Origin: DATARH01 sp035570495
GTDB taxonomy: Bacteria > Pseudomonadota > Alphaproteobacteria > ATCC43930 > CGMCC-115725
Direction of reading: 5' to 3'
DNA length: 11,540 nucleotides
Assembly: GCA_035570495.1 (NCBI GenBank)
Contig: DATMLO010000202.1
Span: 1-11,540 of the forward strand
The position numbers and the translations under genes were made by a program. Under the pieces are notes generated by a model. That model searched no databases, was not told the origin of the DNA, and saw only the letters and a program-made list of their open reading frames with translations. Position 1 is the first letter of the stretch. Each line of letters opens with the position of its first letter. Below are positions 6,229-11,540 of the stretch, piece after piece.

Positions 6229-7686
6229 ATGCAGCTCCAGGACCAGAAGCTCTTCCGCCAGCAATGCTACGTCGACGGCAAATGGGCCGACGCGCTCAAC
6301 CGCGGCACGATCCCCGTCAACAACCCGGCGACCGGCGACATTCTCGGCACCGTGCCGCGCATGGGCGCCGAGGAGGCCCGCCAGGCGATCGAGGCGGCCG
6401 ACAAGGCGCTTCCCGCTTGGCGCGCCAAGACCGCCAAGGAGCGCGCGCAGATCTTGCGCAAATGGTTCGACCTGATGATGGCGAACCAGGACGACCTGGC
6501 TCAGCTGATGACGGCCGAGCAGGGCAAGCCGCTCGCCGAGTCGAAGGGCGAGATCGCTTATGCTGCCTCGTTCATCGAATGGTTCGGCGAGGAGGGCAAG
6601 CGCCTCTATGGCGACACCATTCCCGCGCACGGCACGGACAAGCGCATCGTGGTCATCAAGGAGCCGATCGGCGTCTGCGCCGCGATCACCCCGTGGAATT
6701 TTCCGGCCGCGATGATCACCCGTAAATGCGGCCCGGCCTTGGCCGCCGGCTGCACGATGGTCTTGAAGCCGGCGTCGCAGACGCCGTTCTCGGCGCTCGC
6801 GCTGTGCGAGCTGGCCGAGCGCGCTGGCGTCCCGGCCGGGGTCTTCTCCTGCGTCACCGGCAGCGCCGGCGAAATCGGCGGCGAGATGACCTCGAACCCG
6901 ACCGTCCGCAAGCTGACCTTCACCGGCTCGACCGAGATCGGCAAGCTGCTCATGGAGCAGTGCGCAGCGACCGTGAAGAAGACCTCGATGGAGCTCGGCG
7001 GCAATGCGCCGTTTATCGTCTTTGACGACGCCGATATCGAGATGGCGGTCAAGGGCGCGATCGCCTCGAAATACCGCAATGCCGGGCAGACCTGTGTTTG
7101 CGCCAACCGCATCCTGGTGCAGGACGGGGTCTACGACGCGTTCTCGAAGCGGCTCGCCGAGGTGGTGGGAGAAATGAAGGTCGGTGACGGCGCCGCGCCC
7201 GGCGTGACGATTGGCCCGCTGATCGACATGAAGGCGATCGAGAAGGTCGAGAGCCATATCGCCGACGCGCTCAAGAAAGGCGCCAAAATCGTCACCGGCG
7301 GCAAGCGCGCCGCGCTCGGCGGCAGCTTCTTCGAGCCGACCGTGCTGGCCAACGTCACCACCGACATGATCATCACCCGGGAGGAGACCTTTGGCCCGGT
7401 TGCGCCGCTCTACCGCTTCAAGGACGAGAAAGAGGCGGTGAAGATGGCCAACGACACCGAGTTCGGCCTCGCCGCCTATTTCTACAGCCGCGACATCGGC
7501 CGCATCTGGCGTGTATCCGAGGCGCTCGAATACGGCATCGTTGGGGTCAATGAGGGCATCATCTCGACCGAGATCGCCCCGTTCGGCGGCATGAAGGAAT
7601 CCGGCATCGGCCGCGAGGGCTCGAAATACGGCATCGAGGACTATCTCGAGATCAAATACCTCTGCATGGGCGGCATCGACCGCTGA
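6229..7686 (+). CDS. gabD: NADP+-dependent succinate-semialdehyde dehydrogenase
   Basis: This 485-residue aldehyde dehydrogenase aligns throughout with E. coli GabD (482 residues), for example MTAEQGKPLAESKGEI and NAGQTCVCANR. Visible residues are the WNF motif (156-158), K180 in the cofactor-binding stretch, GSTEIG (233-238), the general base E255 in MELGGNAP and the catalytic C289. C291, two residues on, matches the second cysteine that can form a regulatory disulfide with the catalytic one in related enzymes. It oxidises succinic semialdehyde to succinate in the cytoplasm, ending the GABA shunt or related amine catabolism. The ATG at 6229 with GGAGG at 6216-6220 gives the family start; an in-frame start at 6142 would add 29 residues unlike the family. 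No gabT or GABA transporter lies nearby. Its stop overlaps the next gene's ATG by one base. Confidence 0.96.
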   Translation: MQLQDQKLFRQQCYVDGKWADALNRGTIPVNNPATGDILGTVPRMGAEEARQAIEAADKALPAWRAKTAKERAQILRKWFDLMMANQDDLAQLMTAEQGKPLAESKGEIAYAASFIEWFGEEGKRLYGDTIPAHGTDKRIVVIKEPIGVCAAITPWNFPAAMITRKCGPALAAGCTMVLKPASQTPFSALALCELAERAGVPAGVFSCVTGSAGEIGGEMTSNPTVRKLTFTGSTEIGKLLMEQCAATVKKTSMELGGNAPFIVFDDADIEMAVKGAIASKYRNAGQTCVCANRILVQDGVYDAFSKRLAEVVGEMKVGDGAAPGVTIGPLIDMKAIEKVESHIADALKKGAKIVTGGKRAALGGSFFEPTVLANVTTDMIITREETFGPVAPLYRFKDEKEAVKMANDTEFGLAAYFYSRDIGRIWRVSEALEYGIVGVNEGIISTEIAPFGGMKESGIGREGSKYGIEDYLEIKYLCMGGIDR

Positions 7687-7979
7687 TGCCGCGAGCCATC
7701 GGGCGAGGCATCGCGGTGGCCTGCGCCGTCATGATGCTTGCCGTCGAGGCGGCCGCCGCCGAGCCGGTCAACCCGATCGTCCTGTCGGGCGTGCAGCATG
7801 AGACCGACGGCGTCGCCGCCGAGTACGGATATATTCGGGAGCATTTCCCGGGTTGCCGGGCGACCTCGCAGGCGCTGCTCCGCGACAAAGACCGCAGCTA
7901 CGACGCCATCAAGCTTGACGGCACGAATTGTGCGACCAAAGACGTCCTTTTCGATATTACCGACTGGCTCGGCAAATAG
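7686..7979 (+). CDS. Small exported protein of unknown function, copy 1
   Basis: This 97-residue protein has a clear signal peptide (basic MPRAIGR, hydrophobic core, AAAA-E cleavage near residue 25), giving a mature domain of about 72 residues that should be periplasmic or secreted. I do not recognise a family. The mature part contains IVLSGV, GVAAEYGYI, HFPGC and a closing FDITDWLGK. The two cysteines C57 and C82 may form a disulfide. The ATG at 7686 overlaps the TGA of gabD (TGATG), so it is likely translated by coupling in the gabD operon. A paralogue begins 1 base after its stop. Nothing in the sequence links its function to succinic semialdehyde metabolism beyond position. Confidence 0.72.
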   Translation: MPRAIGRGIAVACAVMMLAVEAAAAEPVNPIVLSGVQHETDGVAAEYGYIREHFPGCRATSQALLRDKDRSYDAIKLDGTNCATKDVLFDITDWLGK

Positions 7980-7980
7980 A

Positions 7981-8301
7981 TTGCCCCGCTCGGTGCTGCG
8001 ATGGGCCGTCGCCGCGGGGCTTTCGGTCTCGGTCGGGTCGGCACACGCGCAGACAGGTCCGTCGCAAGCGGCGTCCGGCAGTACGATCGCGACGGCGATC
8101 GTACTGCCCGGCGTGACCGACGAATTCCACGGCGTCGTGGCGGAGCACGCCTTTATCGCCGACCACTTCCCGACCTGGCACATCGAGTATTCGGCGCGGT
8201 TCAAGCAAAACGATCACGACTACGACGTGCTGGGCCTGATCGAGCCCGACAAGACCAAGGTGCCGATCTTCTTCGACATCACCGAATGGAAGGGGAAATA
8301 A
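7981..8301 (+). CDS. Small exported protein of unknown function, copy 2
   Basis: This 106-residue tandem paralogue of the preceding gene has a signal peptide ending near AHA-Q (residue 23) and a mature part whose last 69 residues align with copy 1 without gaps, with 26 identities by hand count (IVL.GV, GV.AE, HFP, D..YD, FDIT.W.GK). Both cysteines of copy 1 are replaced here (FPGC becomes FPTW, and NC becomes DK), leaving no cysteine. The start is uncertain. I chose TTG at 7981, 1 base after the previous stop, because it gives MPRS... matching the MPRA... of copy 1; a GTG at 7993 would also leave a signal peptide. Neither has a visible SD, consistent with coupled translation. The longer open frame from 7738 reads through copy 1 and is not credible as one protein. 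Confidence 0.68.
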   Translation: MPRSVLRWAVAAGLSVSVGSAHAQTGPSQAASGSTIATAIVLPGVTDEFHGVVAEHAFIADHFPTWHIEYSARFKQNDHDYDVLGLIEPDKTKVPIFFDITEWKGK

Positions 8302-8395
8302 GTCCCCGCTTCATCGTCCCTGGACGAAGCTTGCGATCGACCCGATGTTATGACAACCAAAGCGCAAGCCTTCTGCGGCAACGGAGCAGCACGAT

Positions 8396-9778
8396 ATGCC
8401 TCGCTATGATTTCGACCTCTTCACGATCGGCGCCGGCTCGGGCGGCGTCGCCGGCACGCGCCGCGCCGGCGCCTATGGCGCGCGTACCGCGATCTGCGAG
8501 GAATTGCGGGTCGGCGGCACCTGTGTGCTGCGCGGCTGCGTGCCGAAAAAGCTCCTCGTCTACGGCTCGGAATTCGCCAGCGCCTTTGCCGACGCGCCAG
8601 GCTTTGGCTGGACCGTGCCCGAGCCGACGGTTGATTGGGGTGCGCTGATCGCCGCGAAGGACAAGGAACTCGACCGCCTCCACGGCATCTACGTCAATAT
8701 GCTGAACAACGCGAAAGTCGAGATCATCGACGGACGCGGCGTCGTCACCGACCCGCACACCGTCGAGGTCAACGGCAAAAGCTACACCGCCGAGAACATC
8801 ATGATCGCGGTCGGCGGCTGGCCCGAGACGCCGAAAGGCATCCCCGGCATCGAGCATGTGATCTCGTCGAACGAGGCGCTCGACCTCAAGGAGCGGCCAA
8901 GGCACGTCGTCATCGTCGGCGGCGGCTACATCGCGGTCGAGTTCGCCGGCATCTTCGCCGGCTTTGGCAGCAAGGTTGTCGAGATCATCCGCCAACCCGA
9001 GTTGCTTCGCGGGTTTGACGAGGATATGCGAACCCATCTCGGCGTCGAGATGCGCGGGCGCGGCGTCGACATCCGCGGCAACACCCAGGTGGCGCGCATC
9101 GACAAGACCGCCTCCGGCTACACCGTCACCACCACCGCCGGTGCCAAGATCGAGACCGATTGCGTGATGTACGCGACCGGGCGTGCGCCCAACACCAAGG
9201 GGCTCGGCCTCGCTGAGATCGGCGTCGAGATGACGGAACACGGCGCGATCAAGGTCGACGAATGGCAGCGCAGCTCGGTCAAGAACATCTACGCCGTCGG
9301 CGACGTCACCGACCGTATCAACCTGACCCCGGTCGCGATCGGCGAGGGGCGGGCGATTGCCGAGACGCTCTACAACAACAACCCGATCCGCATGGATCAC
9401 CATGACGTGCCGTCGGCGGTGTTCTCGCAGCCGCCGATCGGCACGGTCGGCCTCACCGAGGAGCAAGCGCGCAAACAATATGGCGAGGTCGACATCTACC
9501 AGTCGCGCTTCCGGCCGATGAAGAACACGCTGTCAGGCCGCGACGAGCGCACCTTTATGAAACTGGTGGTCGACCCGAAGAGCGACCGTGTCGTCGGCTG
9601 CCACATGCTCGGCCCCGATGCGCCGGAAATCATTCAGGGCGTCGCGATCGCGATAAAATGCGGCGCCACCAAAAAACAGTTCGACGCCACGGTCGGCATC
9701 CACCCCTCGGCCGCCGAGGAATTTGTCACGATGCGCGACAAGTATGTGAGGCCGCCGGAGAAGGCCGCGGCGGAGTAG
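8396..9778 (+). CDS. gor: Glutathione-disulfide reductase
   Basis: This 460-residue flavoprotein disulfide reductase has the FAD motif GAGSGG (12-17), the redox pair C43/C48 in GGTCVLRGCVPKK, an NADPH site with GGGYIAVEFAGIF and the arginine-bearing IRQPELLRGFDEDM, a second FAD motif YAVGDVTD, and the C-terminal HPSAAEE (H436, E441) that supplies the catalytic base from the partner subunit. The IRQ..LRGFD segment and HPSAAEEFVTMR are typical of glutathione reductase of the alphaproteobacterial/plant type and argue against lipoamide, mercuric or trypanothione reductase. It regenerates glutathione from GSSG using NADPH in the cytoplasm. The ATG at 8396 has CGGAG at 8382-8386, 9 bases upstream. 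It follows the small exported proteins by 94 bases and may have its own promoter. The length is normal for the family. Confidence 0.96.
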   Translation: MPRYDFDLFTIGAGSGGVAGTRRAGAYGARTAICEELRVGGTCVLRGCVPKKLLVYGSEFASAFADAPGFGWTVPEPTVDWGALIAAKDKELDRLHGIYVNMLNNAKVEIIDGRGVVTDPHTVEVNGKSYTAENIMIAVGGWPETPKGIPGIEHVISSNEALDLKERPRHVVIVGGGYIAVEFAGIFAGFGSKVVEIIRQPELLRGFDEDMRTHLGVEMRGRGVDIRGNTQVARIDKTASGYTVTTTAGAKIETDCVMYATGRAPNTKGLGLAEIGVEMTEHGAIKVDEWQRSSVKNIYAVGDVTDRINLTPVAIGEGRAIAETLYNNNPIRMDHHDVPSAVFSQPPIGTVGLTEEQARKQYGEVDIYQSRFRPMKNTLSGRDERTFMKLVVDPKSDRVVGCHMLGPDAPEIIQGVAIAIKCGATKKQFDATVGIHPSAAEEFVTMRDKYVRPPEKAAAE

Positions 9779-9851
9779 CGAGAGCGTGATCTTGTGCTGC
9801 GAGAACATCCGCCACACATTCGGAACGCGTAAGCAGACGGCGTAATGGACG

Positions 9852-10403
9852 ATGTCTGAGATTTTGGACACTTCACAATTTGAGTTGCCAGCGGGCGTTC
9901 TCGTTGACCTCGTTGATTTTGGGGATGCGTCCAACGACCGAAACTCGTTGCTGATGCAGATTCTGGAGCGTGTCGAAAAAAGCCACGCGGCGCAGGTGGA
10001 ATGGGCTCGGCAGTTCGAGAGCCTGTACGACGAAGCGGCTCGTGGCGATTATCCGGCTCCCTTCCTAGTCCGATGGGCCGGTGGGCTCATTGAGAAGCAA
10101 CGCGCGGCATCTGAGCAAATCTACCCTCTTCTGGAGCAGCTCCAACGGATGCTCGCCGCCTTCGAGGCGCGATCGGATCCGGAGATGGCGGCGCTTTGTG
10201 TGGCGGTCTTCTCTGTAACGCTGAGCTGGATGACTCCCTACCAAACACTATCCGGAAAGTTGCTTGAACTGGCGTCTGCGCGGCAACCCGGAACCGATAA
10301 AGTTCTGCGCGCCAAGCCTGTAAAAGGCGAGGTGGACCATGAAGCACTAAGTCGCGAATTCATGGCGCGCTTCCCTAAGCTGCGAGCCGCCCTTGCCAAA
10401 TGA
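9852..10403 (+). CDS. Unknown 183-residue protein, possible antitoxin of the adjacent Doc toxin
   Basis: I do not recognise this protein. It appears mainly alpha-helical, with heptad-like stretches around residues 30-60 and 88-110, no signal peptide and no obvious DNA-binding motif. It does not resemble Phd (about 73 residues) and has no visible [S/T]xxxE[G/N] inhibitory motif of Fic antitoxins. It overlaps the Doc-like gene by 11 bases, which is the reason to suspect an antitoxin or regulator role. The ATG at 9852 has only a weak SD. Its 5' end is richer in A/T than its neighbours: the line 9841-9900 is about 48% GC by hand count, against about 62% for 6241-6300 in gabD. This suggests transfer into the locus. 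The antitoxin role is inference. Confidence 0.6.
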   Translation: MSEILDTSQFELPAGVLVDLVDFGDASNDRNSLLMQILERVEKSHAAQVEWARQFESLYDEAARGDYPAPFLVRWAGGLIEKQRAASEQIYPLLEQLQRMLAAFEARSDPEMAALCVAVFSVTLSWMTPYQTLSGKLLELASARQPGTDKVLRAKPVKGEVDHEALSREFMARFPKLRAALAK

Positions 10404-10791
10404 GCCGCGTTGGCTGCCGATTGACGCGGTGATCGAGAAGAACAGGCTTGAGGTCGAGGAGACCGGCGAACGGCATTTCCTCCGCGACACTGGCTTGCTC
10501 GAAGGCGCCCTGGCACGCCCACAAAACGCATTCGCCCATGGCGAAGAAGATATTGTCATCCTCGCCGTCAGGCTGTTGGCCGCGATCGCGCAGGCCCACG
10601 CGTTCGAACAAGGCAACAAGCGCACCGCCTTTGGCGCGATGTGGCATTTCCTTCGCCTCAACGGTTACGACCTTGACTTTGAGGACTCGGAATTCTGGGA
10701 GGGGTCAACAGTCGAACTCATCGAGCATCGTCTTTCCGAGGAAGACTTCGCCGTGCAGCTTCGCCCCTTCGTCATCGAGCGCCCGCTGTAA
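10393..10791 (+). CDS. doc: Doc/Fic-family toxin (death-on-curing type)
   Basis: This 132-residue protein resembles P1 Doc (126 residues), with the same PRWLPIDAVIE opening and RDTGLLEGALARPQNAFA segment. The Fic motif is H69-A-F-E-Q-G-N-K-R77-T-A. Lysine instead of glycine after the asparagine is typical of Doc, which phosphorylates elongation factor Tu rather than AMPylating targets. Q73 occupies the position that is normally Asp or Glu and helps hold the metal, so activity may be altered. No in-frame ATG precedes the domain; TTG at 10393, 8 bases before the upstream TGA begins, gives the family start and implies translation coupled to the upstream gene. It probably acts in the cytoplasm as the toxin of a type II pair with the upstream protein. 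Confidence 0.82.
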   Translation: MPNEPRWLPIDAVIEKNRLEVEETGERHFLRDTGLLEGALARPQNAFAHGEEDIVILAVRLLAAIAQAHAFEQGNKRTAFGAMWHFLRLNGYDLDFEDSEFWEGSTVELIEHRLSEEDFAVQLRPFVIERPL

Positions 10792-10796
10792 TCCCC

Positions 10797-10825
10797 TTGC
10801 ATCGCCCGCCGCTCGCGCGTAGGTT
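10797..10825 (+). promoter_or_regulatory. Candidate promoter of the DAHP synthase leader
   Basis: TTGCAT (10797-10802) and TAGGTT (10820-10825) are separated by exactly 17 bases, starting 6 bases after the stop of the Doc-like gene. Initiation 7-9 bases after the -10 would fall at 10832-10834, on or next to the ATG of the leader peptide, so the leader may be translated from a nearly leaderless transcript. The -35 is fair and the -10 is weak. Confidence 0.45.
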
Positions 10826-10833
10826 CCGCGCCC

Positions 10834-10899
10834 ATGACGCAGCAGACATCGCTTCTGGTCGCGCGATTTTATTACCGCCGGTACGGTTCGGCGGCCTAG
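10834..10899 (+). CDS. Aromatic leader peptide of the DAHP synthase attenuator
   Basis: This is a 21-codon ORF starting MTQQTSLLVARFYYRRYG, with Phe-Tyr-Tyr at codons 12-14 (10867-10875) and a further Tyr at codon 17 (10882-10884), ending in TAG at 10897-10899. Four aromatic codons within six positions of a short peptide just ahead of an aromatic biosynthesis gene is the signature of a ribosome-mediated attenuator. There is no good SD; only AGG at 10821-10823. The candidate promoter would place the transcript start almost at the ATG. The peptide itself probably has no function beyond sensing charged tRNA-Tyr and tRNA-Phe, although a trans role has been reported for the rhizobial Trp leader. 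Confidence 0.8.
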   Translation: MTQQTSLLVARFYYRRYGSAA

Positions 10900-10952
10900 G
10901 ATCGCGTTTGCGTTTTCCCCGAAGCCGCCCGACCGAGGCGGCTTTCGTGTTT
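10875..10952 (+). promoter_or_regulatory. Transcription attenuator (alternative hairpins) for class II DAHP synthase
   Basis: Mutually exclusive pairings can be drawn by hand. Region 1, 10875-10880 (CCGCCG), pairs with region 2, 10889-10894 (CGGCGG): 6 bp, 8-base loop. Region 2, 10884-10895, alternatively pairs with region 3, 10924-10935: 11 pairs including one G-U, and one C-C mismatch, as the antiterminator. Region 3, 10922-10929, otherwise pairs with region 4, 10937-10944, as the terminator. A ribosome stalled at the Tyr codons 10870-10875 would cover region 1 and free region 2 for antitermination. A ribosome reaching the stop at 10897 would cover region 2 and let the terminator form. This is the classical attenuation logic applied to Phe/Tyr supply. 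Confidence 0.75.
10922..10952 (+). terminator. Attenuator terminator hairpin
   Basis: AAGCCGCC (10922-10929) pairs perfectly with GGCGGCTT (10937-10944) across a 7-base loop, extended by a G-T pair at 10921/10945. It is followed by TTTCGTGTTT, an interrupted T-rich tract. It lies between the leader peptide and the enzyme gene, so termination here would prevent DAHP synthase expression. Confidence 0.7.
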
Positions 10953-11020
10953 CAGGGACCCAATTTCCCGTGATCCGCGTGTCGCCCCAGGTGGAGTTGC
11001 TTCCAACCCGGAGGTGTTTC

Positions 11021-11077
11021 ATGCCTAACCCGACCCTCGACACTCTCGTGGCCTTGCGCCAAGGTAGGTCGCGATGA
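11021..11077 (+). CDS. 18-codon upstream ORF coupled to DAHP synthase
   Basis: ATG at 11021 is preceded by a strong SD, GGAGGTG at 11010-11016, better than any other in the window. The frame encodes MPNPTLDTLVALRQGRSR and ends with TGA at 11075-11077, overlapping the enzyme's ATG (11074-11076) as ATGA. It is not rich in aromatic codons, so it is not a second attenuation sensor. It may serve to load ribosomes that re-initiate on the enzyme gene. The frame is open back to a GTG at 10970, but the SD favours 11021. Whether it is translated is unknown. Confidence 0.45.
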   Translation: MPNPTLDTLVALRQGRSR

Positions 11078-11540
11078 GCAAGAAATGGTCGCCCGAGAGC
11101 TGGCGCGGCCTGCCGATCCGGCAGGTTCCCGGCTATGCCGACGAAGCCGCGCTGAAGCGCGTCGAGACGACGCTGCGCGGCTACCCGCCACTGGTCTTCG
11201 CCGGTGAGGCGCGCCGGCTGCAGGACCGCCTCGCCGCGGTCGCCAATGGCCAGGCATTTCTGCTGCTCGGCGGTGATTGCGCCGAGAGTTTCGCGGAGTT
11301 CCATCCCAACAACATCCGCGACATGTTCAAGGTGCTGTTGCAGATGGCGGTGGTGCTGACCTTTGGCGGCGGCATGCCGGTGGTCAAGGTCGGCCGGCTC
11401 GCCGGCCAGTTCGCCAAGCCCCGCTCGTCGGACGTCGAGACGCAGGGCGCGGCGACGCTGCCGTCCTACCGCGGCGACATCATCAACAGCCTCGAGTTCG
11501 ACCCGGCCGGGCGCGAGCCCGACCCGGCGCGGATGATCCA
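11074..11540 (+). CDS. Class II 3-deoxy-7-phosphoheptulonate (DAHP) synthase, 5' part
   Basis: Partial: 155 codons are in the window of a family that is usually about 450-470 residues long. The start MSKKWSPESWRGLPIRQVPGY is the usual beginning of plant/mycobacterial-type class II DAHP synthase. PPLVFAGEARRL, GGDCAESF (the metal-binding cysteine is C69) and KVGRLAGQFAKPRS (from 105, phosphoenolpyruvate/metal region) follow. The enzyme condenses phosphoenolpyruvate with erythrose 4-phosphate, the first step of the shikimate pathway, in the cytoplasm. The ATG at 11074 has AAGGTAGG at 11061-11068, inside the upstream 18-codon ORF, and overlaps that ORF's stop. Expression is probably controlled by the Phe/Tyr attenuator at 10834-10952 as well as by the feedback inhibition usual for this enzyme. 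Symbols vary (aroF, aroG), so none is given. Confidence 0.93.
   Translation, partial: MSKKWSPESWRGLPIRQVPGYADEAALKRVETTLRGYPPLVFAGEARRLQDRLAAVANGQAFLLLGGDCAESFAEFHPNNIRDMFKVLLQMAVVLTFGGGMPVVKVGRLAGQFAKPRSSDVETQGAATLPSYRGDIINSLEFDPAGREPDPARMI

Noticed and set aside
6190..7257. 355-codon minus-strand open frame across gabD
   Set aside because: Shadow of gabD, which aligns with its family end to end. No recognisable motif and Arg/Ala/Leu-rich composition.
7738..8301. A single 187-residue protein spanning both small exported proteins
   Set aside because: Its first 80 residues are read out of frame through copy 1 and are Arg/Ser/Pro-rich. The signal peptide and paralogy place the start near 7981.
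8302..8330. Hairpin between the small exported protein and gor (GTCC/GGAC core) as a terminator
   Set aside because: The stem has a 3-base bulge, a very small loop and no T-run, so it is too weak to call.
8348..9478. 376-codon minus-strand open frame across gor
   Set aside because: Shadow of gor. Aspartate/arginine/valine-rich translation without domain features.
1..11540. CRISPR arrays, rRNA, tRNA or insertion sequences
   Set aside because: I saw no regularly spaced repeats, no tRNA-like cloverleaf and no transposase. The only repeat unit found is the paired element at 121-209.

Overview
The window looks like chromosomal DNA from a GC-rich alphaproteobacterium, most likely Hyphomicrobiales (Rhizobiales). 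The grounds are the overall base composition, the alphaproteobacterial look of GlmS, GabD, glutathione reductase and class II DAHP synthase, and a paired palindromic intergenic element of a type common in that order. I cannot name a genus. Every gene I accept is on the + strand.

Layout: the last 26 codons of glmS (2-82); a paired inverted-repeat element (121-209); a DnaK/YegD-like ATPase-only Hsp70 (223-1539); a two-gene operon of an exported phosphoesterase (1648-3351) and a di-heme cytochrome c peroxidase (3364-4698) behind a candidate PhoB box (1583-1600); two tandem paralogous membrane-anchored/exported proteins of unknown function (4780-6031); gabD (6229-7686), directly followed by two more tandem paralogous small exported proteins (7686-8301); glutathione reductase gor (8396-9778); a compositionally different pair made of an unknown 183-residue protein and a Doc/Fic-family toxin (9852-10791); and an attenuator plus a class II DAHP synthase that runs off the right edge (10797-11540).

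Four items deserve a second look. (1) A complete candidate Phe/Tyr transcription attenuator lies ahead of the DAHP synthase, with a 21-residue leader peptide containing F-Y-Y and a later Y, mutually exclusive hairpins and a terminator. It is followed by an 18-codon ORF with a strong SD whose stop overlaps the enzyme's start as ATGA. (2) A PhoB-box-like direct repeat before the phosphoesterase/peroxidase pair suggests that this odd pairing is phosphate-regulated. (3) Two independent tandem duplications of short exported proteins carry conserved cysteine pairs in three of the four copies. (4) A Doc toxin with a glutamine at the usual acidic position of the Fic motif is coupled to an unusually large upstream protein, which may be an unrecognised antitoxin. 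The rest is ordinary metabolism and redox housekeeping: hexosamine synthesis, succinate semialdehyde oxidation and glutathione cycling.
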